Shown: positions 1 through 7,472 of the stretch, piece after piece
Layout: the number at the start of each line of letters is the position of its first letter
Position numbering within the stretch: the stretch's first letter is position 1
NCBI RefSeq assembly: GCF_965204125.1
Contig: NZ_OZ241968.1
Location: forward strand, 2,480,001 to 2,544,000
Length of the DNA: 64,000 nucleotides
Reading direction: 5' to 3'
DNA from: Poriferisodalis sp965204125
Lineage (GTDB): Bacteria > Actinomycetota > Acidimicrobiia > Acidimicrobiales > Poriferisodalaceae
The notes under the pieces: generated by a model
Told to the model about the DNA's origin: nothing
The model's database searches: none
Seen by the model: the letters and a program-made list of their open reading frames with translations, nothing else
Program-made: the position numbers and the translations under genes

Positions 1-32
1 CCGAGCACGACCGAGGCGAACGGCTGCACCGC

Positions 33-1616
33 TCAGGGCTCCCGGCTGACGACACGCAGATGCGGGGGCGTCGCCGGCGTGGGCGGCGTGGGGTCGTTCG
101 GGTGCTGCGGCTGGGCTTGACGGTGCTGGGCCTGCTGTGGCTGCTGGTGCTGCGGTGGAACCTGAGGCCGGCCGCGGGCGGGAGCCGCGGGCGGCGGCTG
201 GTAGTGGCTCTGCCCGTGCGGCAGGCGGTAGGCCGGCGCCCCTGGCGGCTGCTGTGGGAGCTGTGCGGTGTCTGTGGGCTGGGGGGGCGGGCGCGACGGG
301 GCGCCCATGGCCTGCTGGGGCGGCCCGAGCATCGCCGGGTCGAACCCCGACGCCCGCAGCCGCGCCAGCGCCTCGCCGTCGGGCTTGAAGGGCCGGACAT
401 AGACGCCCACGCCGTCGGCGCCGGGGGCGAAGACCTCGCTGGTGAGCACCTCGCCGTCGGCGTAGCCGGTGACCTCCCGGATGGAGGTGATGGCACGGCG
501 GCCGTCGGGCAGCTTCTTGATGTACACCAGCAGGTGCAGCACCTCGGCGATCTCTCGCAGCACCGAATCGGGCGTGGGCGCATCGGGGGAGCGCTGCGCG
601 TAGATCAGGATCTTGTTGATGGCCGCCTCGGTGCTGCCCGCGTGGATGGTTCCGAGCGAGCCGTCGACGCCGATGCCCATCGACTGCAGGAGCTGCATCA
701 CCTCGCCGCCGCGCACCTCGCCCACGATCACGCGGTCGGGCGACATCCGCAGCGCGGCGCGCAGCAGGTCGTACATGGCGATCTCGCCGGTGCCCTCGGT
801 GTTGGCGGTGCGCGTCTCGAGCGCGAGCGTGCGCTTGTGCAGGCCCGACGACCGCAGGTGCAGTTCGAGGGTGTCTTCCACGGTGACGATGAGATCCTCC
901 TGGGGCACCTCCGACAGCAGCGAGCGCAGCAAGGTGGTCTTGCCGGCGCCGGTGCCGCCGACCACCAGCATGTTGGCCGGATCGGGAGGCCGCACCGCGG
1001 CGCGCAGCACCGGCACCATCTGCGGGGTGATCGTGCCCGACTGCAGCAGCAGGTCGAGCGAGGCGGTGAGCATGCGGTGGCGCCGGATCACCATTGAGGT
1101 GCGCTCGGCGACCGCGGTGACCGCGAACAGCCGGTGCCCCGATGCGAGGCGCAGGTCGAGGATCGGCGAGGCCGTGTCGAACCGGCGCGAGGTGTGCCCC
1201 GCAGTGGCAGCGAGGTGACGGATCATGGTGACCAGCTCTTCCTCGCTGCCCGCCAGCGGCGGCGCCATGACACGGCGGCCGTCGGCCAGCGACAGGATCA
1301 CCGTGTCATGGCCGAGCACGTGGATGTTCTCCACATCGGGACGCTCGAGCAGCGGCACCAGGGCGCCGCCGCCCATCAGCCCGCGCACGTTGGCACGGAA
1401 GTCGCGCCGGTCCTCGGCACCGAGCTGCGTGCCGCCGCGCATCACCGCGTCGGTGTCGCTCTGGTTGAGGATGCGATCGGCGACCGCCATCAGGCGCTCG
1501 TCGATGACCTCGGCGGGCAGCTTCTGACGCTGCAGCTCGAGGTACTGGCGCAGGAGATCGTCGCGGGACTGCTCGAACAGCTCGAACCCGGGACGGCGCT
1601 CGATGGTGTCGGTCAC
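33..1616 (-). CDS. cpaF: Tad/Flp pilus assembly ATPase, CpaF/TadA family, with Pro/Gln-rich tail
   Basis: Cytoplasmic ring ATPase of the type II/IV secretion superfamily that powers Tad pilin polymerisation at the membrane. The Walker A GGTGAGKT is at about residues 220-227, the conserved Glu box VIVGEVRGGE at about 296-305 and the histidine box GTIHAGS at about 322-328. The core matches normal CpaF, but residues from about 430 to 527 form a low-complexity Pro/Gln/His-rich tail that ordinary family members lack. Translation begins at a GTG. It is the third of three co-directional genes (CpaB-like, CpaE-like, CpaF-like); TadB/TadC partners are not visible here and could lie beyond the left edge. 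Family assignment is firm; the role of the tail is unknown. Confidence 0.93.
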   Translation of the reverse strand: MTDTIERRPGFELFEQSRDDLLRQYLELQRQKLPAEVIDERLMAVADRILNQSDTDAVMRGGTQLGAEDRRDFRANVRGLMGGGALVPLLERPDVENIHVLGHDTVILSLADGRRVMAPPLAGSEEELVTMIRHLAATAGHTSRRFDTASPILDLRLASGHRLFAVTAVAERTSMVIRRHRMLTASLDLLLQSGTITPQMVPVLRAAVRPPDPANMLVVGGTGAGKTTLLRSLLSEVPQEDLIVTVEDTLELHLRSSGLHKRTLALETRTANTEGTGEIAMYDLLRAALRMSPDRVIVGEVRGGEVMQLLQSMGIGVDGSLGTIHAGSTEAAINKILIYAQRSPDAPTPDSVLREIAEVLHLLVYIKKLPDGRRAITSIREVTGYADGEVLTSEVFAPGADGVGVYVRPFKPDGEALARLRASGFDPAMLGPPQQAMGAPSRPPPQPTDTAQLPQQPPGAPAYRLPHGQSHYQPPPAAPARGRPQVPPQHQQPQQAQHRQAQPQHPNDPTPPTPATPPHLRVVSREP

Positions 1617-1678
1617 GGCCGGGCCCTACAGCCGATGGCCAGCGTCTGCATCTCCGGACTGGGCCGGCCGGGCACGGC

Positions 1679-3100
1679 TCACGCCGTGACTCCCTCTCCC
1701 GGGCGAGAGCGATGCTTGTCGGGATCGCTCCCGGCCGATTCGCCGAAGAGTTCCGCCGCCCACGACCGGAATGACCCCGACGGCGCGGTCGGCGCGTCGG
1801 CAAGGGGCGTCGGGGACGGTTCAGCTGCCGGTGGTTCCGGTTGATGCTGCGCTGACGCCGGCTGGCCGTACGACGGCGGCGCACTCTCGCCGCCATGAAG
1901 GTGTGCCGGTTGCTCGTACCCGGGTTGTGGGTACGGCTGCTGGGGGTAGTCGTGTTGCGGGTATGGCGGTTGTGGGTATGGCGGTTGTGGGTAGGGCGGG
2001 GGTTGCTCGTACCCGGGTTGTGGGTACGGCTGCTGTGGGTCGGGCTGCTGCGGGTACGGCTGGTGCGGGTATGGCGGTTGTGGGTAGGGCGGGGGTTGCT
2101 CGTACCCGGGTTGTGGGTACGGCTGCTGTGGGTCGGGCTGCTGGGGGTACGGCTGCTGGGGGTAAGCCTGCTGGTCGTACGCCTGTGCCGGTGCCGGCGG
2201 CATTGCCGCTGGGGCCGGGGGCTGCGGCGAGGGCGATGCAGGGGCCACGGGCGGCGGCGCATCGATCATCAATTCGTCCGGCCCGGCTTGGGTCGGCGTG
2301 TCGTCGGCACCGTCGAGATCTTCTTCGCTGACCTCCGGCCGGTTGGCGGGCAGCCGTGCCCGCGGCGCACCCGCGCTGGCCGGGCACGCGTACTCGTACA
2401 GCGTGTCGGCCAGCTTCTCGAGACTGCTGCGCAGCTTGCGCGACTTGCGCTTGCTGCGGGGCATGAACATGGTGAGATCCGTGCCGCGCTCAGGGCTGAG
2501 GTCGACGCTGCCGACCAAGGTCAGGCCGTGATTGGCGCTCCACTCGGCGTCGGTCAGCGGGCTCGATCCGACGGTTGCCACCAGTCCGAGCGGCCCAGGC
2601 TGGGTGGGATCGTCGACGAGGGCGCCGCTGGCGTGTTCGAGACTCGGGAGATGGGCTTCGCCCGCAGAGACGACCAGCACGGCGGCGGCGCTGGTGGTCA
2701 ATTCTGATGCACGGGCATCGGCGGTCAGGCGACCCCCGTCGACGATGATCGCCATCTCGCGGTCGGAGATGTCACGCAGTTCCTCGCCCATCCGCGAGAA
2801 CTTCTCCGCGACTGTCCGCGCCCCGGACGGGCCCGACGGCGTCGGCATGGCGTGGAAGTTGTTGAACAGGACGTCCTGGGTGTGCTCGATCAGGTTCGCT
2901 GCGGTGACGGGCCTGCCTGCTGCGACGAATGAGGCGGTGCCGGGCGTGAACTGGATGCCCAGCTTCTGGCTCAGCGAGCCGGCAGTGGGGTCGGCCTCGA
3001 TCAGCACCACTTCCCGATTCGATGACGCCCACTGCGCGGCCAGATACACGGCGAGCGTGGATGCTCCCGGCGATCCGTGCGTGCTGTAGACGGTCAACAT
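1679..3100 (-). CDS. CpaE/TadZ-like MinD-superfamily protein with degenerate P-loop and repeat tail
   Basis: Probable pilus-localisation protein of the CpaE/TadZ (ParA/MinD) group, judged from fold-like sequence and position between the CpaB-like and CpaF-like genes. The N-terminus (residues about 1-230) has the MinD strand-loop-helix pattern, but the nucleotide loop reads THGSPGASTLA where active members have KGGxGKT: both lysines are missing, so ATP hydrolysis is doubtful. The later VLIEADPTAGSLS segment fits the switch/Walker A' region. Residues about 300-400 consist of YPQQP/PYPQ-type repeats encoded by a 93-bp tandem repeat, followed by a short Pro/Ala-rich end. The ATG start lies 18 bp after the upstream gene, suggesting one transcript. 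Function is inferred from family and context. Confidence 0.8.
   Translation of the reverse strand: MLTVYSTHGSPGASTLAVYLAAQWASSNREVVLIEADPTAGSLSQKLGIQFTPGTASFVAAGRPVTAANLIEHTQDVLFNNFHAMPTPSGPSGARTVAEKFSRMGEELRDISDREMAIIVDGGRLTADARASELTTSAAAVLVVSAGEAHLPSLEHASGALVDDPTQPGPLGLVATVGSSPLTDAEWSANHGLTLVGSVDLSPERGTDLTMFMPRSKRKSRKLRSSLEKLADTLYEYACPASAGAPRARLPANRPEVSEEDLDGADDTPTQAGPDELMIDAPPPVAPASPSPQPPAPAAMPPAPAQAYDQQAYPQQPYPQQPDPQQPYPQPGYEQPPPYPQPPYPHQPYPQQPDPQQPYPQPGYEQPPPYPQPPYPQPPYPQHDYPQQPYPQPGYEQPAHLHGGESAPPSYGQPASAQHQPEPPAAEPSPTPLADAPTAPSGSFRSWAAELFGESAGSDPDKHRSRPGEGVTA
1908..2175. repeat. 93-bp tandem repeat (about 2.9 copies) inside the CpaE-like gene
   Basis: Copies begin at 1908, 2001 and 2094 with the shared start GGTTGCTCGTACCCGGGTTG. 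The 93-bp period is 31 codons, so copy-number change keeps the reading frame. On the coding strand it specifies a Tyr/Pro/Gln-rich unit with internal PYPQ sub-repeats. Confidence 0.9.
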
Positions 3101-3118
3101 TTGGAGGAATAGCCCTTA

Positions 3119-3886
3119 CTATTCGAGACCATTGTTCACCACGCCTGTGCTGCTGTCCAGAGCACGCTGGATGTCGTCGGCGGTGAGGTCGATTCCCAGC
3201 CTCCAGATCTGGCGATCTGTGGCAGCGAGGTAGCGCTGCACGAGGCTCTGGATTTGCAGCGCTCTCGCCGGCTCGACGACGTAGACGGCGTTGCCGCCCT
3301 GGACGCTGTCGAGCTGCAGCACGCCGATGAGTGCCAGCGTTGGCTCTTGTGCGGCGAAACCGGTGTCGGCGCCCGCTTCAGGCCCGAGGCCTTGGGTGGG
3401 ATCAACCAACGGCTCGCGGCCGATCAAGGCGATGGTGTCGCCGGTCTCGAGCGCGCCGTAGCTCACTTCTTCAGCCGGCAGGCTCACCTGGATGACGACG
3501 CTGCTGGCCTCTTCGCCGCTCGACAGCGGCGGCTGCTGGAACATTCCCGGCGTGATGAACGTGCCGGCGGGAATGGGACCCGCCGCCCACTGGCCGTAGA
3601 TCGCGCCCATCTCGCTTGCGACGGCGGCCGAGCCATCGCCGATGTGCGCTTCGACGAGCCTGAAGTCTGCGGAGCTGACGCTGTCCCAGCGCGCGATGTC
3701 GCGGGCCGCCACGACGTACTGCGAGCGCTGATCGACGCTTTGCAGCACGTACCAGAAGCCGACGGCAGTGCCGGCCATGACCACGAAGCCGATGAGCGCG
3801 AGCCCCCAGCGGCGCCTGTTGGCATCGCCCGGAACTGCGACGGGCCGTGGCCGCTGCTCTGCCGGCGTCGGGGCTGAATCGGACAT
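3119..3886 (-). CDS. cpaB: CpaB/RcpC-like SAF-domain pilus assembly protein
   Basis: Single-pass membrane protein of the CpaB family, which in Tad systems acts in the periplasmic/extracytoplasmic part of the secretion channel. One membrane segment lies at about residues 20-42 (LALIGFVVMAGTAVGFWYVL). A SAF domain follows, recognisable by the VVAARDIARWDSVSSADF and PIPAGTFIT motifs. The chosen ATG at 3886 gives a short charged N-terminus directly before the membrane segment. The frame stays open to 3994, but that would add 36 residues and run into the promoter region of the divergent gene. No strong ribosome-binding site precedes the ATG. It heads the minus-strand trio with the CpaE-like and CpaF-like genes. 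Confidence 0.82.
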   Translation of the reverse strand: MSDSAPTPAEQRPRPVAVPGDANRRRWGLALIGFVVMAGTAVGFWYVLQSVDQRSQYVVAARDIARWDSVSSADFRLVEAHIGDGSAAVASEMGAIYGQWAAGPIPAGTFITPGMFQQPPLSSGEEASSVVIQVSLPAEEVSYGALETGDTIALIGREPLVDPTQGLGPEAGADTGFAAQEPTLALIGVLQLDSVQGGNAVYVVEPARALQIQSLVQRYLAATDRQIWRLGIDLTADDIQRALDSSTGVVNNGLE

Positions 3887-3997
3887 GAAGTCACGAATGC
3901 TACCGAAAAGACGAATCACTATTCTTCGAAAATGCGAGGTGGGCGCATCGGTGGACGCAACACGACGACGAGCCGGCCGGCCGGCTGACTGCATGCC

Positions 3998-4492
3998 GTG
4001 ATGTGGACGGTCGCATTTGTCTGTGCCGCGCTCGCGGTGTGGCTCGGCTCGGCAGCGGCGCTCGCCGTGATCGACCTGCGGACCCGGCTGCTGCCCACCA
4101 GGTTGATCTGGCCCGCGGCGGCGGCAGTCTGGGCGCTGTACGCGATTGCGTCTGCGGTCCGAGGCGATCCGTCAGGATTGTGGGGTGCGCTGGCCGGAGC
4201 GCTGGCGTGCAGCGCGCCGGTGTTCGCGATCCATTTCGTCCACCCGCCGTCGATGGGTTTCGGCGATGTGCGGTTCAGCGTGCTGAACGGGCTCGTGTGC
4301 GGCTGGTGGGGCTGGCATGTGGCGCTGCTGGGTCTCGCTGCGGGCTTCATGGCTGCGCTGCCCGAGGCGCTGGTGGTGATGGCCCGGCACGGCGCTCGCA
4401 GCAGCCGGCCGCTGGGGCCGTATCTCGCCGTCGGCACGGCCGCAGCGGTGTTGTGGGCGATCGCGACCTTGGGGATCGTGCCAGGCGGCTGA
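3998..4492 (+). CDS. Prepilin peptidase, A24 family, minimal type
   Basis: Membrane aspartyl protease that cleaves pilin leader peptides. The two catalytic aspartates are visible in IDLRTR (about D26) and in the GFGD motif (about D90), the diagnostic pattern of the TadV/CpaA/PilD superfamily. At 164 residues with five to six hydrophobic segments it lacks the N-terminal methyltransferase part of PilD, as is usual for Tad peptidases. The start is either GTG 3998 or the adjacent ATG 4001. It diverges from the CpaB-CpaE-CpaF genes over about 110 bp, so it probably serves that locus. A second enzyme of the same family is encoded at 48169. Confidence 0.9.
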   Translation: MMWTVAFVCAALAVWLGSAAALAVIDLRTRLLPTRLIWPAAAAVWALYAIASAVRGDPSGLWGALAGALACSAPVFAIHFVHPPSMGFGDVRFSVLNGLVCGWWGWHVALLGLAAGFMAALPEALVVMARHGARSSRPLGPYLAVGTAAAVLWAIATLGIVPGG

Positions 4493-4527
4493 GGTGCGAA
4501 CCCGACGCTCCGGCAGCGCCGCCGCAG

Positions 4528-4559
4528 CTTCATGCCGCGACGGGTTCGCGGCAGTGAAG
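4528..4559 (+). other. Stem-loop after the prepilin peptidase gene
   Basis: The arms CTTCA-T-GCCGCGA and TCGCGGC-AG-TGAAG pair (5 + 7 bp with a small internal loop) around the loop CGGGT. No T-run follows. It may end the prepilin peptidase transcript or sit in the leader of the ABC operon. The next bases form a small inverted repeat, AGTAA (4558-4562) and TTACT (4569-4573), a possible operator. Confidence 0.4.
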
Positions 4560-4676
4560 TAATGACAGTTACTATTCGTTTGGGCTCCGTTCACAGTTTC
4601 GTTCTGAAGCGGGGCCGTGGGAAAGCTCGGAGCATGAGTGCGAGGACTCTGCTCAAGCCAAAGGGAAGGGGTTCCG

Positions 4677-6419
4677 ATGGCTCGGTACACATGGGCACGC
4701 ATCGTCGGACTGTTGCTTGCATTCGGTTTAGTGGCCACAGCGTGCGGTGGTGACGAGACGGGATTCGTGCCTGCAATCATCGAGGACACCCCGGTGGACG
4801 AGGCCGACACGGCCGCCGGTGACGAAGAGGCGCCGGCCGACGCAGGCGCAGACGAATCGGTGACCGACGCGGGTGCGGACGAAGCAGACGACGACGGTTC
4901 GGCTGACCTTGGACAGGTGACGATCAGCGAGGCCGCGAACTGCGCGGCGGACATGCCGCCGCTGGAACGCGGCACGTACGCCCCGAGCGGCGACTTCAGC
5001 TACGCGATCTCGATCGCCGTCAATTCGCTGAACCCCCATGACGACCAGACGCCTGCGACGTTCGCCTACTACAGCTGGATGTATGAGGGGCTGGTGCGCC
5101 AGGAGGTCGACGGCAGCGTCGTGCCGTGGCTGGCGCGGTGCTGGGAGACCAACGACGACGGCAGCGAGGTGACGTTCTACCTGCATGAGGGCGTGACGTT
5201 CCACGACGGCAGCCCCTTCAACGCCGCTGCTGTGGCAGCCAACGTGCAGTTCGTGAAGACCGCGGGCCCGCCGCAGGTGATACCGCCCGTCGCCGGACAG
5301 CTCGGCATTGTCGACACCGTGGAGGCAATCGACGAGCACACGGTGAAGTTCAACTTGACCGCGCCGGGCGAGATCCTGCTGCTGAGCGGCCTCATCCGCA
5401 ACTCTGGCCTGATGGTCTCGCCGGCGGTGCTGGGCGATGCCGCTGCGTCGCCGATCGGCACCGGCCCGTACATGTGGGCCAGCTCGAACCCCGACTTCAC
5501 GCAGAACGATCTGGTCGCGTACGCCGACTACTGGCAGCCCGGCCTCGTGGGGCTCGAGACGGTGCGGCTCGAGGCGGCGATCGACCAAGTCGCACGGCTC
5601 GACTCATTCAACGCCGGGCAGTACGACGTGGCGGTGGTGCGGCTCAACGACCTCGACCTGCTGACCGCCGGCGGCACCTCGCGAAATTCCACCGTGCGCA
5701 TCGGGTTCGTGGTGGCCGACTGGACCGGCGAGCAGATCCCGCAGCTCGCGAACCGCGAGGTGCGCTGCGCGATGGCCCACGCCTTGAATCGCGCAGGGAT
5801 CGTCGCCCAGCTCAATGACCCCGACGCGGCCAACAGCCAGTTCGCGACCGGGCCGTCCGACTACGCGTACATCGAGGATCTCGACGTTCCCGACTTCAAC
5901 ATGGCGTCGGCACGCGAACGCTTCGCTGCTTCGGGCGAAGAGGTGTTCACGTTCACCAACGGCCACCTGCCGGCCGGCTTCTGGCCGACAATCTCGTCGG
6001 CCTGGGGCACTGCGCTCGCGGAGCTGGGCATCACCATGCAGAACGAGGCACTCGACCCGCCGACCGGCGGCGAGATGTTCGGCCGGCTCGCCCAAGGCGT
6101 CCACCCGGTGCAGATCATCCCGTTCAACGAGCCGAACGCCCTGATGTCGCTGGTGGCGCGGACAGGCAACGCAGCGTTCAACCCGTCGGGCGTCAGCCCC
6201 GAGGGCGTGGCGGAGCTGGTGGCGGCGGCGAGGGGCAAGAACTTCGCCGACGGCGAGGCCGATGTCGCAGCGGCGTGGAAGATCATGCTCGAGGAGTGCA
6301 TCTTCATCGTCAACAACACGCTGACGACCGTGGTGGCCTACCAGGACAACATCGGCGGCGTCCACCACACCCAGGGCCTGCCCATCCACTTCTGGCCGCA
6401 CGGCGTCACCAAGAGCTGA
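4677..6419 (+). CDS. Peptide-type ABC transporter substrate-binding lipoprotein (SBP family 5)
   Basis: Extracytoplasmic solute receptor of the DppA/OppA class, 580 residues. The N-terminus is a lipoprotein signal ending at Cys23 (LVATAC). A strongly acidic linker of about 55 residues follows (Asp/Glu/Ala-rich), then the SBP5 domain with the typical opening SIAVNSLNPHDDQTP and YEGLVR segments. The ATG at 4677 is chosen because it is preceded by AAGGGAAGGGG and gives a proper signal peptide; 13 extra codons upstream remain open. It is the first gene of an importer operon with two permease modules and two ATPase modules downstream. Substrate (peptide, nickel or other) cannot be told from sequence. 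Confidence 0.93.
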   Translation: MARYTWARIVGLLLAFGLVATACGGDETGFVPAIIEDTPVDEADTAAGDEEAPADAGADESVTDAGADEADDDGSADLGQVTISEAANCAADMPPLERGTYAPSGDFSYAISIAVNSLNPHDDQTPATFAYYSWMYEGLVRQEVDGSVVPWLARCWETNDDGSEVTFYLHEGVTFHDGSPFNAAAVAANVQFVKTAGPPQVIPPVAGQLGIVDTVEAIDEHTVKFNLTAPGEILLLSGLIRNSGLMVSPAVLGDAAASPIGTGPYMWASSNPDFTQNDLVAYADYWQPGLVGLETVRLEAAIDQVARLDSFNAGQYDVAVVRLNDLDLLTAGGTSRNSTVRIGFVVADWTGEQIPQLANREVRCAMAHALNRAGIVAQLNDPDAANSQFATGPSDYAYIEDLDVPDFNMASARERFAASGEEVFTFTNGHLPAGFWPTISSAWGTALAELGITMQNEALDPPTGGEMFGRLAQGVHPVQIIPFNEPNALMSLVARTGNAAFNPSGVSPEGVAELVAAARGKNFADGEADVAAAWKIMLEECIFIVNNTLTTVVAYQDNIGGVHHTQGLPIHFWPHGVTKS

Positions 6420-6440
6420 GCGCCTGCAACTTGGCAAACC

Positions 6441-6488
6441 GTGATGTGCCGGGGCCGCCCCCCGGAACCGGCGGCCTAGGCACATCAC
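6441..6488 (+). promoter_or_regulatory. 48-nt stem-loop between binding-protein and permease genes
   Basis: Outer arms GTGATGTGCC (6441-6450) and GGCACATCAC (6479-6488) are perfectly complementary. Inner arms GGCCGCC (6453-6459) and GGCGGCC (6470-6476) are also perfect, with a 2x2 internal loop between them and a 10-nt apical loop. There is no T-run. In ABC operons such structures commonly protect the binding-protein mRNA or partly terminate transcription so that the receptor is made in excess. That role is inferred here from position. Confidence 0.75.
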
Positions 6489-6515
6489 CCGCATCGAACG
6501 GACTGAGGGGGCCAC

Positions 6516-7472
6516 GTGGCGCGCTACATCGGAATCCGCCTGCTGGCGATGATCCCTTTGCTGTTCGCCATCGCCGTCATCTCTTTCACCATCGCGGTGG
6601 CGATGGAAGCCCGCGGCTCGATCGCGGGCTCGATCTGCGGCGAGGGCGCCACCGTCGAGTGCATCGCCTCGGTGGAGCGCCAGCTCGGGCTTGACGATCC
6701 GATCCCGATCCGGTTCGTGCGCTGGCTCGCCAGTGCCGTCACCGGCGACCTCGGCACGTCACTGACCAATGAGAGCGTCTCGGTTTCGAGCCTCATCGCC
6801 GACCGCATCGGGCCGACGCTGAGCATCGTGGCCTACAGCCTCGTCATCGGCGTGGCTGCGGGGATGGCGATGGGCATCGTGTCGGGAGTGCGGCCCGGCG
6901 GCGGGGCCGATCGGGCGATCTCGGTCGCCTCCGCGGCCCTGATCGCTGCCCCCGGGTTCGTCTTGGCGATGCTGCTGTCGTGGTGGCTGGCCGTGAAGTG
7001 GGGCTGGCTCAGCCCCGCCGGCTACACCCGGCCCACCGAGAGCATCACCGGGTGGATCAGCAGCATCACGCTGCCGGCCATCGGCTTGGCCTTGCCGACC
7101 GTCGCGCTGGTGCAGCGCCAGCTCCGCAGCTCCATGAGCAACGCCCTGCAGTCGCGCTATGTGCTTGCCGCCCGCGCACGCGGCATCAAGCGAACCTCGC
7201 TGATCGGTGAGCACGCGCTGCCCAATGCGATGATCCCGACGGTCACCGCGATCGGTTTCCGGGCCGCCGCGGCGCTCGGGCTGACGTTCACGGTGGAGGT
7301 GGTGTTCAACATCAACGGGATGGGCACGCTGCTCACCAACGCCATCCAGACCCGCAACGTGACCGTGCTGCAGGGCTCGATGCTGGTCGTGGGCATCGTG
7401 GTGCTCGTCGTCAACCTGCTGGTCGACATCAGCTACGGGCTGCTGAACCCCAAGGTGAGGCTGGAGCGGTGA
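6516..7472 (+). CDS. Peptide ABC transporter permease, DppB/OppB type
   Basis: Inner-membrane permease of the binding-protein-dependent transport family, 318 residues with about six membrane segments. The N-terminal segment IRLLAMIPLLFAIAVISF and the cytoplasmic EAA region (RARGIKRTSLIGEHALPNAM) are typical of DppB. An extra cysteine-containing stretch (ICGEGATVECIA) lies in the first extracytoplasmic loop. The GTG start follows GGACTGAGGGGG. Its stop overlaps the next gene (GTGA), so it is translationally coupled to the permease-ATPase fusion. Confidence 0.94.
   Translation: MARYIGIRLLAMIPLLFAIAVISFTIAVAMEARGSIAGSICGEGATVECIASVERQLGLDDPIPIRFVRWLASAVTGDLGTSLTNESVSVSSLIADRIGPTLSIVAYSLVIGVAAGMAMGIVSGVRPGGGADRAISVASAALIAAPGFVLAMLLSWWLAVKWGWLSPAGYTRPTESITGWISSITLPAIGLALPTVALVQRQLRSSMSNALQSRYVLAARARGIKRTSLIGEHALPNAMIPTVTAIGFRAAAALGLTFTVEVVFNINGMGTLLTNAIQTRNVTVLQGSMLVVGIVVLVVNLLVDISYGLLNPKVRLER

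Noticed and set aside
60..1844. Plus-strand open frames opposite the CpaF-like gene
   Set aside because: Their compositions are Arg/Gly/Ala-rich mirror sequences of the pilus ATPase, which has intact motifs.
1908..2175. Repeat array as a possible CRISPR
   Set aside because: The 93-bp units are adjacent without spacers and lie in a coding frame; no cas genes are present.
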